From Candidatus Cloacimonas sp. SDB (lineage in GTDB: Bacteria; Cloacimonadota; Cloacimonadia; Cloacimonadales; TCS61), in the NCBI GenBank assembly GCA_001412425.1, contig LKUH01000142.1, positions 1-8,843 of the forward strand: a stretch of DNA of 8,843 nt, written 5' to 3'. This document shows, one piece after another, positions 1-6,655 of this stretch. Position 1 is the first letter of the stretch. Every line of letters starts with the position of its first letter. A model generated the notes under the pieces. The model worked only from the letters and a program-made list of their open reading frames with translations. It was not told where the DNA came from and ran no database searches. The position numbers and the translations under genes were made by a program.

Positions 1-50
1 CTTTGAGCTGAAAAAAGCATATTTGTCAAACTATTTTACTGAAAACAGCA

Positions 51-1580
51 TTATCTTTGATTAAAATTGTAATTTTCCTGTCGCAGAATCTGCTTAAAAT
101 CCTGCAGCCGATGAGAGAAATCGGCAAAATTTCTGTTTTCAATATCAGACCATACGACCTCTGCCAAAGCGGTCATCCGCGGTAATATCATATATTCCAC
201 TCTATCTTTGTCCGCCATCCACTCGGTCCAGACATTTCCCTGAGCACCAAGAATATGTTTTGATTCTTCTGCAGAAAACAGATCTGGAACAGGCTCATAA
301 TTATAAACGTCCTGCAGTGAAGTTACTCCAAAAGCACCCTTATCGCCCGGATTCTGCTTCCAGTCAAAATAAAGAGTATTATTGGGACACATTATTGCGT
401 TCAGCCTGGCAGATGCGGCTTTTTGAGCCGCCCCAACACCGTCACCACGCCAGCACATTACTGTTGCAGCAATCTTTGAAGTTGCCGCTATTACTTCATC
501 CCAGACAATCACGTTCCTGCCTTTTGAGTTCAGGAAAGCTGCTATTCGGTTAGCAAACCAGCCCTGCAGCTCAGTTTCATCTCTCAGGTTTTCCTTTCTA
601 ATCCGTTGCTGGCAGTGGGGACATTCTTTCCAGATCGTTTTATTAACTTCATCTCCACCCAGATGTATATACCGGGAAGGGAAAAGTTCGATAACCTCAG
701 TCAGAATATCTTGCAGGAACTTCAGAGTCTCATCCTTTCCGGGGCAAAAATTATGGGGATTAGACCTTAATCCTCCGGAAGCAACGGTCAACTTCTTACC
801 CTGGCAGGAAAATTCCGGATAAGCAGCAAAAACTTCGCTGGAATGACCGGGCATTTCGATCTCGGGAATAACTTCGATAAATCTCTCTGCGGCATATTCC
901 ACTATATTCCTGATATCCTTCTGAGAATAAAATCCGCCATATACTCCCTTGCCGGGAACGTTGCTTTCAGCCCTTTGATTCCAGGGAATATGCTCCAAAT
1001 CTTTTCTCCAGGAACATATTTCGGTAAGCAGCGGATATTTTTTTATCTCTATCCGCCAGCCGTTGTCATCGGTTAAATGCCAGTGAAATCTATTCAATTT
1101 ATGCAGTGCCAGTAAATCCAGATAACGCTTGATAAAATCTATCCCAAAAAAATGACGGGAAACATCAAGGTGCATGCCCCGCCAGGAAAATCGGGGTCTA
1201 TCCTCTATTCGGCAACAATTTAAGTTTATCTCATTACTGCCGGGAACCTTTTTTTGTAACATTATCTGCAGAAGCGTCTGAACAGCATAGAAAATACCTG
1301 CTGGTTTTTCAGCTGCGATTTTAATGAATCCGGAACCAATTTCCAGGATGTAGCCTTCGCTGCCCTGACCTGTATTCTCCAGGCAGAACTCAATATAATT
1401 CAATTCCTGATCGGCTGAATTATATGTGATATGGAACTGATAGAATTTTTCCAGTTCCTGATGAAGATGATTAACAGTAAATTTTAAATTCTGGTTGTTA
1501 AATCTCAGGTTCAAAGATCTATTGATGTGGTTGACCCCGTTTTTTTTTATTATTTTCAGCGGTCTGGGAATTATTTCCAT
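51..1580 (-). CDS. GH20 beta-N-acetylhexosaminidase, no signal peptide
   Basis: Glycoside hydrolase family 20 enzyme, predicted to remove terminal beta-linked GlcNAc/GalNAc from oligosaccharides by substrate-assisted catalysis. Residues 1-125 look like the non-catalytic GH20b alpha/beta domain. The TIM barrel runs from about 128 to 480 and starts with RPRFSWRGMHLDVSRHF. Family motifs are visible: HWHLTDDNGWRIEIKKYP at 166-183, PEIEMPGH at 239-246, HLGGDEV at 306-312 with the catalytic Asp310-Glu311 pair, VIVWDEV at 357-363 and QGNVWTEW at 447-454, which provide pocket tryptophans. A CPHC pair (320-323) follows the catalytic motif. The 509-residue length is normal for the family. The start is supported by an AAGAGG ribosome binding site just upstream. 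The N-terminus is polar with no signal peptide or lipobox, so a cytoplasmic location is inferred, which would require import of oligosaccharides. It is divergent from the PNGase F-like gene. The family call is firm; exact substrate is not resolved. Confidence 0.95.
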   Translation of the reverse strand: MEIIPRPLKIIKKNGVNHINRSLNLRFNNQNLKFTVNHLHQELEKFYQFHITYNSADQELNYIEFCLENTGQGSEGYILEIGSGFIKIAAEKPAGIFYAVQTLLQIMLQKKVPGSNEINLNCCRIEDRPRFSWRGMHLDVSRHFFGIDFIKRYLDLLALHKLNRFHWHLTDDNGWRIEIKKYPLLTEICSWRKDLEHIPWNQRAESNVPGKGVYGGFYSQKDIRNIVEYAAERFIEVIPEIEMPGHSSEVFAAYPEFSCQGKKLTVASGGLRSNPHNFCPGKDETLKFLQDILTEVIELFPSRYIHLGGDEVNKTIWKECPHCQQRIRKENLRDETELQGWFANRIAAFLNSKGRNVIVWDEVIAATSKIAATVMCWRGDGVGAAQKAASARLNAIMCPNNTLYFDWKQNPGDKGAFGVTSLQDVYNYEPVPDLFSAEESKHILGAQGNVWTEWMADKDRVEYMILPRMTALAEVVWSDIENRNFADFSHRLQDFKQILRQENYNFNQR

Positions 1581-1610
1581 TTTTTTCCTCTTAAAATTAA
1601 TGACTGATAC

Positions 1611-1640
1611 ATTTAATTGTCTGATATCAAATCATGTAAA
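1611..1640 (-). promoter_or_regulatory. candidate promoter for the GH20 gene
   Basis: Read on the minus strand, TTTACA (1635-1640) is followed after 18 bases by TTAAAT (1611-1616). That is five of six and four of six matches to the sigma-70 consensus boxes. The implied leader before the GH20 start is about 25 bases and includes the AAGAGG ribosome binding site. The region is AT-rich, so chance matches are likely; this is a weak call based on position and spacing only. Confidence 0.3.
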
Positions 1641-1666
1641 ACTAAAAAATTGAGATATCTGACCTT

Positions 1667-1684
1667 AACCTTTTCCGAAAGGTT
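1667..1684. promoter_or_regulatory. 18-base inverted repeat, possible operator between divergent genes
   Basis: Perfect 7-base arms AACCTTT and AAAGGTT flank a 4-base centre, TCCG. The repeat lies between the two divergent promoter candidates and its right arm overlaps the proposed -35 box of the plus-strand promoter at 1683-1688, a typical repressor or activator site position. No T-run follows on either strand, so it is not an intrinsic terminator. No regulator gene is present in this window. The symmetry is seen; the operator role is inferred. Confidence 0.35.
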
Positions 1685-1712
1685 TACAGTTCTTGAAGAG
1701 AAATTATTTAAT
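1683..1712 (+). promoter_or_regulatory. candidate promoter for the glycanase operon
   Basis: TTTACA (1683-1688) and TTTAAT (1707-1712) are separated by 18 bases, each matching five of six consensus positions. This is the best sigma-70-like pair I found in the 198-base divergent region. Transcription would start near 1719, giving a leader of about 60 bases before the ATG at 1779. The leader ends in a strong ribosome binding site, AGGGGG at 1769-1774. Confidence 0.4.
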
Positions 1713-1778
1713 TCAGGTTGGAAAAAAATCTGGACATTTAAACCTGCTGAATGAGCCTCTAATTTTACAGGGGGAAGA

Positions 1779-3428
1779 ATGAAAGGCATAATAGCTTTAG
1801 GAATAATTCTTGTTTTAAGCACTGTCAATTTAGCAGGTCAGGAAAGGTCTTACAGCTGGGATTTTGAGGAAAGCGACAGGAATTCTGAGATCATTCTGAC
1901 ACAATATGGTGAACCGCGTGCTCCCAGAATTGAGGAGGGTACACTTATTCTGCTTGCCGGAAGTGTTTATTCCAATCACAAGAATACAGCGCTTTTTCCG
2001 GAGCTCCCGGAACAGAAAGTCGGAAATGTGCAATTAAAATGGCAGATGGCATTGTTTCCGGGAGCAGAAGGCTGCGGTCTGGCTTTATTAAATACTGAGA
2101 TTTTCAGCGGCGACAGCCTGGACCTGAACATTGACAAATGGCATGAGCCCGGGATCGACGGCAGTTTTGCGGTAGGTTTCGATATCAATGATCCGCCCAC
2201 CGCAGCCTGGTTCAGCCCGGATGGCAATTATTATAATCGTCCCCAGCGGGAGATTTCCCTGCACTGGAATAATACTGAAGTCGTTAAAATTCTGGCGCCT
2301 GTGGAATTCCGGGCTGATCCGGAAAAAGAAGAATTCAATAACTTTGCCCTGGATGTCAACTTCGTTACTGGAGGTGCTGAAATCACCCTGAAGATTGATG
2401 ATACGACTGTTTATGATCACTATTTTATTCCCGGAATGATGCCTTATACTCCCCGTCTTGCCTTGGGAGCCCAAACCGGTGACCGGACAACCAGTGTCTA
2501 TATTGATAACGTCGAACTAGAGCTGTTCGAACTACTTGACCCGGTTGATTCTTATGCTAAAATTCCTCTTTTTTCTCAACAGGAAGTCTATATTGATACC
2601 AGGGTTACGGAGCATCAGGTTCGCTTTCCCCGCTTCAAACATGAGATTGGAAGAGTCATCCTCAATCTGGAAATCGCAGATCTGCCCGGCGGGTATGATC
2701 CCTGGGATGAAGGTGCCGCTATTTTCATACAGCAGGATTCAATCCGTTATGAGATCTGCCGCTTCATAACACCTTATAATCGGGGCTATAGCTGGAAAAC
2801 AGATGTAACCGATTTTCTGCCCCTGTTTCAAGGCGATAAACAGATCTTGCTGCAGGTTGATACCTGGATGCAGAAGGCTGAAGATCCGGCTGAGCAGAAA
2901 GGCTGGTCGATTTCAGCCGATCTCGATTTCTATTTCGGTAAAACCGAAAGAACTCCCGTTAAAATCCAGAATCTGTGGAATGGCAATTTTGAATACGGCA
3001 ACCCCCTGGATCCCATGACTGATCATTTACCACAGCTTAATATTTCAATACCAGAAGATGTTACTGACGCCAGGGTCAGATTCATGGTAACGGGGCATGC
3101 CATGCACCCTAACTCCCAAAATGCTGCCGAATTCATGCCGGCTGACAGAACTGTTTATGTGAATGAAATGGAATTTAATAATACTCTGTGGAAATCTGAC
3201 TGCTATCTCAACCCCTGCCGCCCCCAGGACGGAACCTGGAAATTCGACCGGGCGGGCTGGGCTCCCGGCAGCATAGTGGAACCCTGGATCATAGAACTGA
3301 AAGAAATAGTTTCCGCAGCTGACAGTTTGACCATTGATTATCTGCCCATGGCTTATCGAAACCTGAGTTCGGGTGACCACTGGAAGCCGCATCACTGGTT
3401 CGAAAGTCAGATAATATTTTACCGATGA
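1779..3428 (+). CDS. exported PNGase F-like N-glycanase with N-terminal lectin-like domain
   Basis: Predicted to be exported and to cleave the asparagine-GlcNAc bond of N-glycoproteins. Residues 1-20 are a signal peptide (Lys3, then a hydrophobic stretch to LAG). Residues about 25-250 are beta-rich and resemble a concanavalin/LamG-like jelly roll, ending in SVYIDNVELELFE. Residues about 265-549 resemble the two jelly-roll domains of Flavobacterium PNGase F, as recalled from memory. YDPWDEGAAIFI (306-317) carries Asp310, matching catalytic Asp60. YEICRFITPY (324-333) and DVTDF (342-346) follow. VDTW (360-363) matches TETW around Glu118, giving Asp361 instead of Glu. AAEF (449-452) places Glu451 at Glu206. 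FDRAGWAPG (489-497) matches the conserved DRAGW segment. The AGGGGG ribosome binding site four bases upstream fixes the start. The stop overlaps the next gene (ATGA). It could instead be a non-enzymatic glycan-binding or divergent amidase relative; family assignment is strong, activity is inferred. Confidence 0.82.
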   Translation: MKGIIALGIILVLSTVNLAGQERSYSWDFEESDRNSEIILTQYGEPRAPRIEEGTLILLAGSVYSNHKNTALFPELPEQKVGNVQLKWQMALFPGAEGCGLALLNTEIFSGDSLDLNIDKWHEPGIDGSFAVGFDINDPPTAAWFSPDGNYYNRPQREISLHWNNTEVVKILAPVEFRADPEKEEFNNFALDVNFVTGGAEITLKIDDTTVYDHYFIPGMMPYTPRLALGAQTGDRTTSVYIDNVELELFELLDPVDSYAKIPLFSQQEVYIDTRVTEHQVRFPRFKHEIGRVILNLEIADLPGGYDPWDEGAAIFIQQDSIRYEICRFITPYNRGYSWKTDVTDFLPLFQGDKQILLQVDTWMQKAEDPAEQKGWSISADLDFYFGKTERTPVKIQNLWNGNFEYGNPLDPMTDHLPQLNISIPEDVTDARVRFMVTGHAMHPNSQNAAEFMPADRTVYVNEMEFNNTLWKSDCYLNPCRPQDGTWKFDRAGWAPGSIVEPWIIELKEIVSAADSLTIDYLPMAYRNLSSGDHWKPHHWFESQIIFYR

Positions 3429-3877
3429 ATCTGAAAGAATTAGTTTTCAGACAGATCGAATACGATTCCCCGGAATATCATCAGGCTGTGAAATTACGCT
3501 CGAAAGTGCTGCGTGAACCGCTGAACATGCGTTTTACAGAAACTCAGCTGAGGGCGGAAAAATCATACCTGCACATAGCCGGTTTCCGGAAGGGAAAAAT
3601 TGTCTGCTGCCTTTATTTGATCAAAGAAGCTGAAAGAGCCAGGCTTAAACAATTTGCAGTAGAACCGGAATTACAGAAAAAAGGTATCGGCAGTGAAATG
3701 CTACGCTTTTTGGAATCCTATTGCCGCAAACAGGGCTTCAGTTCCATCTATATGCATGCCAGAGAAAAAGCGGTTCCTTTTTATGAAAAATTCGGTTACG
3801 AATGTTATGATCAAAAATTTCTTGAGATCGGACTGCCGCACCGGAAACTGAGAAAAGTATTGGCACAGCATGAATAA
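3425..3877 (+). CDS. GNAT-family N-acetyltransferase, ElaA/YjcF-like
   Basis: Small single-domain GNAT protein (150 residues) expected to move an acetyl group from acetyl-CoA to an unknown amine. The acetyl-CoA pyrophosphate loop is seen as LQKKGIGSEML at 83-93, preceded by the beta-4 strand RLKQFAVEPE. The C-terminal part, VPFYEKFGYE (117-126) then FLEIGLPHRKLRK (132-144), resembles the 'GIPH' ending typical of ElaA/YjcF-type proteins. The N-terminal RSKVLREPL (25-33) also fits that group. There is no Shine-Dalgarno sequence; the ATG overlaps the previous stop as ATGA, so translational coupling is likely. Its substrate cannot be read from sequence. Amino-sugar acetylation would suit the glycan context, but nothing specific supports it. 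Confidence 0.85.
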   Translation: MNLKELVFRQIEYDSPEYHQAVKLRSKVLREPLNMRFTETQLRAEKSYLHIAGFRKGKIVCCLYLIKEAERARLKQFAVEPELQKKGIGSEMLRFLESYCRKQGFSSIYMHAREKAVPFYEKFGYECYDQKFLEIGLPHRKLRKVLAQHE

Positions 3878-4772
3878 AAATATTCTGCGTGCCGACCTGA
3901 TTCTGCTTGTATCTGCCCTGATCTGGGGCTTTGCCTTTGTGGCGCAACGTGCCGGCATGAAGTATGTGGGTCCCTTCACTTTCAACGGCATCCGTTTTAT
4001 ACTGGGAGCTCTGTTCCTTCTACCCTGGATCAGAATAAGAAAAATTGAAGACCCCGCCTCCCTCCGCAAAACTATCAGATTCGGTCTGCCGGCGGGAATT
4101 ATTCTGTTCACTGCGGCAGCCCTGCAACAAGTAGGCATTGTTTACACTTCTGCCGGAAATGCAGGTTTCATTACCGGACTTTACATGATCTTCGTACCTG
4201 TGCTGGGGCTGATTTCGGGCAGAAAAACTGGAGCTGGAATCTGGCTGGGAGTGATCTTTGCAGCAACCGGTATGTATCTGTTGACCGCTACCTCCGATCT
4301 TACTGTTTCCAGGGGAAATTTTCTGGTTCTGATCAGTGCTGTCTGCTGGGCTCTGCACGTGCTTACTATTGACAGGTTTACCAAACTTATAGATCCGTTA
4401 AGACTGGCTTTTACCCAATTCCTGATCTGCGGAATTCTGAGTGGATTAATTGCCATTATTAGCGAGAAAATAGAAATTAATTCGATAGTCGCAGCTTTGA
4501 TACCGATACTGTATGGAGGACTTATTTCGGTTGGAATAGGTTTCACCCTGCAGGTTGTTGCCCAGAAAGAAGCACATCCTTCTCATGCCGCCCTTATTCT
4601 GAGCCTGGAGGCTGTATTTGCTTTTCTGGGAGGTATTGTAATACTGCAGGAAATCCTCACCGGCAAAAGGGTTGTCGGCTGCCTGCTGATGCTTACGGGC
4701 ATGGTGATCTCACAGTTATGGCAGAGAAAAAAAAGGAAAAAATATGATCTTGATATTCAATACAATAATTGA
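3870..4772 (+). CDS. EamA/DMT-superfamily inner-membrane transporter
   Basis: A 300-residue drug/metabolite transporter with about ten predicted membrane helices in two EamA repeats (roughly 8-140 and 150-283). The first helix carries the typical ALIWGFAFVAQRAG (16-29). Repeat one ends near GMYLLTA (134-140); repeat two begins GNFLVLISAVCWALHVL and contains the usual SLEAVFAFLGGIVILQE (245-261). The C-terminus is a basic cytoplasmic tail (RKKRKK, 286-291), consistent with the positive-inside rule. It overlaps the acetyltransferase by 8 bases and the next gene by 29, so it is part of a coupled operon. Members move amino acids, nucleosides or small metabolites, usually outward; the substrate here cannot be predicted. 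The family call is secure. Confidence 0.93.
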   Translation: MNKNILRADLILLVSALIWGFAFVAQRAGMKYVGPFTFNGIRFILGALFLLPWIRIRKIEDPASLRKTIRFGLPAGIILFTAAALQQVGIVYTSAGNAGFITGLYMIFVPVLGLISGRKTGAGIWLGVIFAATGMYLLTATSDLTVSRGNFLVLISAVCWALHVLTIDRFTKLIDPLRLAFTQFLICGILSGLIAIISEKIEINSIVAALIPILYGGLISVGIGFTLQVVAQKEAHPSHAALILSLEAVFAFLGGIVILQEILTGKRVVGCLLMLTGMVISQLWQRKKRKKYDLDIQYNN

Positions 4773-5424
4773 TGGTAAAGCCAGAGATTATTTTACCGGG
4801 AGAATAGCTCCCCGAATTACTTCCGGCAGAACATTTCAAATTATGTATCTGGAAGATGATCTTCCCAAAGCAGAAGAATTTTCTCACCTGCTGATCACAG
4901 GTTCGGAACTTTCTGCTGCAACTGGCAGTAAATGGGACGAGAAGATCATAACCGTGATCAAGCTATTTCTGCAGGCAGCAAAACCTGTGCTGGGAATCTG
5001 TCACGGTCATCAGATGATCGCCAGAGCTATTGCCGGAGATGATGTCTGCCGCAGAGCGCCAGAACCCGAATTCGGCTGGAAGAGAATGGAAATTACTGAC
5101 AATGCCCTTTTTACCGGTATTGTAGAACCGGTATTTCTGGAATCGAGATATGATGAAGTCTGTAATCTGCCCCTGGATTTTCGGATTATTGCCTACAACG
5201 GTAAAGCGGAAGTACAGGCATTTCAATATGGAGATTTGCCGGTCTGGGGCGTACAGTTTCATCCGGAGATGCTGCTGGAAGACGGTAACAGAATGCTGGA
5301 AAAGCATCTGGAAAAAAATCCGCCAGACAGAAAATTTCGGGTGGACGAACTGAGTGATCCTGCCGCAGTTGAGCATAATTTGACAATTTTTGAGAATTTT
5401 TTCCGCATGCAAAATCCAGCTTAG
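4744..5424 (+). CDS. class I glutamine amidotransferase-like protein (COG0518/YfeJ type)
   Basis: Stand-alone class I glutamine amidotransferase domain of 226 residues, resembling the glutaminase half of GMP synthase. The nucleophile elbow is GICHGHQ (84-90) with Cys86; the His-Glu pair is in VQFHPEM (170-176), His173 and Glu175. Together they give an intact triad. EFGWKRMEI (109-117) and RYDEV (135-139) are further landmarks of the GuaA-like group. No ATP-pyrophosphatase or other synthetase partner is encoded nearby, so it may be a peptidase-like or hydrolase member rather than an ammonia donor. It starts 29 bases inside the transporter gene, supported by the ribosome binding site AAAAGGA at 4731-4737, six bases before the ATG. 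Likely cytoplasmic, last gene of the overlapping four-gene unit. Substrate unknown. Confidence 0.88.
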   Translation: MILIFNTIIDGKARDYFTGRIAPRITSGRTFQIMYLEDDLPKAEEFSHLLITGSELSAATGSKWDEKIITVIKLFLQAAKPVLGICHGHQMIARAIAGDDVCRRAPEPEFGWKRMEITDNALFTGIVEPVFLESRYDEVCNLPLDFRIIAYNGKAEVQAFQYGDLPVWGVQFHPEMLLEDGNRMLEKHLEKNPPDRKFRVDELSDPAAVEHNLTIFENFFRMQNPA

Positions 5425-5504
5425 CGGGTGCAGGACTTTCGTTTAGCGGGATAATTCCAACTTCATCTGAAGATATTTTGCCATTACCAGCAGGTGCAAA
5501 ACTT
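5423..5504 (+). repeat. imperfect direct repeat pair, 16-base units 66 bases apart
   Basis: AGCGGGTGCAGGACTT (5423-5438) and AGCAGGTGCAAAACTT (5489-5504) match at 13 of 16 positions. A partial third echo, TTAGCGGG, occurs at 5443-5450, repeating the TTAGCGGG at 5421-5428. The first unit begins in the stop codon of the amidotransferase gene; the second runs into the proposed -35 box of the downstream gene. They could be activator binding sites or chance. Apart from these and a weak promoter, I see nothing else in the 133-base gap. Confidence 0.35.
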
Positions 5505-5532
5505 GACTGCGGAATGAGTTTCTTAACATATT
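5503..5532 (+). promoter_or_regulatory. candidate promoter for the CBM9-like/TraB gene pair
   Basis: TTGACT (5503-5508, five of six) is followed after 18 bases by CATATT (5527-5532, four of six). The leader to the ATG at 5558 would be about 20 bases and contains the ribosome binding site AAGAGG (5547-5552). The site would allow the downstream two genes to be expressed apart from the overlapping operon. Weak evidence. Confidence 0.3.
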
Positions 5533-5557
5533 GAAAAAAAAGCAGTAAGAGGTAAAA

Positions 5558-6622
5558 ATGAAAAAATTGATAATTACATTTGTTGCACTGGCAATGTTGC
5601 AGGCGGTGCTGGCATTTCCGCAGCCTCAAATCCCTTTTGACCCTGAAAAATATATCTGCTACCGTACGCACGAGATAATGAAGATTGACGGTAAGTTGAA
5701 GGAGGAAGCCTGGACCAGGGCTGAATGGAGCAGGCTTTTTGTGGATATTGAGGGAGATCGGCAGGAGGAACCGCACTTCAAAACCAGGGTTAAAATGCTT
5801 TGGGATCAAAGTCATTTCTATATCGCAGCTGTGCTGGAGGAGCCCCATATCTGGGCAGACCTGACGGTAAGAGATGCAGAGCGCTTTACTGACAACGCGT
5901 TTAACATTTATATCGATCCGCAGGGTGATACGCATGGTTATTATGAGCTCAGGATCAACGCAATGAATACGATCTGGGATATGCTGCACACCAAACCCAG
6001 CCGGGATGCAGGCAGCAAAACCATTGATTCCTGGAATATTCAGGATCTGAAAACCGGAGTAAACCTGCATGGAACGCTTAATGATCCGAATGACACCGAC
6101 AGCAGCTGGGAAATAGAAGCAGCTATCCCCTGGCAGGCACTGGAAGATTACGCTGACGGAATACCGCCTCAAGATGGCGACCAGTGGCGGGTCAATTTTC
6201 TGAGAATTGAATGGCTGGTAGATCATGGTAACGGCGAGTATTTCACACTGAAGCAACCGGAAAGCAACTGGGTGTGGAGCCCTCAGGGGCTGATAGATAT
6301 GCACTATCCTGAAATGTGGGGTTTTGTGCAGTTCTCCAGGGAACTGGTGGGAACAGAACAGGCTGAATTTGTCTGGAACCGGCTGGAAGGGGCTAAATGG
6401 GTGATGCGGCAGCTTTATTACCGGCAAAGGGAGTTTGCGGAAAAGAACGGCACCTGGACGGAAGACATTACCGATCTGAGAATGGAAGATGTTGAAATCC
6501 CGGAATTTAACTGGCCTCCGGAACTGCACAAGACAACAAGTTTTTATGAAGCTGTGATCTATTCCATCGACCGCAACACCAGAGTGCATATTAGATCTGA
6601 CGGGAAAATCTGGATAGATTAA
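5558..6622 (+). CDS. exported CBM9-like carbohydrate-binding family protein
   Basis: A 354-residue predicted exported protein with signal peptide MKKLIITFVALAMLQAVLAF (1-20, likely cleavage after LA-F or nearby). Residues about 36-260 form a family 9-like carbohydrate-binding module: MKIDGKLKEEAW (41-52), then VKMLWDQSHFYIAAVLEEPH (78-97), the metal/sugar-site region YIDPQGDTHGYYELRINAMN (118-137), and NWVWSPQGLIDMHYPEMWGF (237-256). This order is the usual one in stand-alone CBM9-like proteins of FCB-group bacteria. Residues 262-354 form an extra alpha-beta tail (LYYRQREFAEKNGTWTEDI) that recalls the globular part of type IV pilins. There is no catalytic domain, so a sugar-binding or cell-surface role is inferred, possibly working with the nearby glycanase. 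A clear AAGAGG ribosome binding site sets the start, and the TraB/GumN gene follows 33 bases on. Confidence 0.85.
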   Translation: MKKLIITFVALAMLQAVLAFPQPQIPFDPEKYICYRTHEIMKIDGKLKEEAWTRAEWSRLFVDIEGDRQEEPHFKTRVKMLWDQSHFYIAAVLEEPHIWADLTVRDAERFTDNAFNIYIDPQGDTHGYYELRINAMNTIWDMLHTKPSRDAGSKTIDSWNIQDLKTGVNLHGTLNDPNDTDSSWEIEAAIPWQALEDYADGIPPQDGDQWRVNFLRIEWLVDHGNGEYFTLKQPESNWVWSPQGLIDMHYPEMWGFVQFSRELVGTEQAEFVWNRLEGAKWVMRQLYYRQREFAEKNGTWTEDITDLRMEDVEIPEFNWPPELHKTTSFYEAVIYSIDRNTRVHIRSDGKIWID

Positions 6623-6655
6623 GAGAAACTGAGCAAAATCAGGGAGGAAGATCAC

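Noticed and set aside
1..50. Terminator after the GH20 gene
   Set aside because: Read on the minus strand, the 50 bases beyond the stop contain T-rich stretches but no stem longer than three or four base pairs.
2088..2474. Minus-strand open frame inside the glycanase gene
   Set aside because: No ribosome binding site or family resemblance; it lies fully within a gene with clear homology on the other strand.
5461..5480. CTTC-ATCT-GAAG hairpin followed by ATATTTT as a terminator after the amidotransferase gene
   Set aside because: The stem is only four base pairs and the T-run is interrupted; too weak to call.
5186..6655. Long open frame (489 codons) on the minus strand, antisense to the CBM9-like gene
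   Set aside because: It covers a well-recognised plus-strand gene and ends inside the amidotransferase gene. It starts opposite the strong ribosome binding site of the TraB/GumN gene. Its translation is rich in His, Phe, Arg and Pro with no recognisable domain, as expected for a codon-bias shadow.
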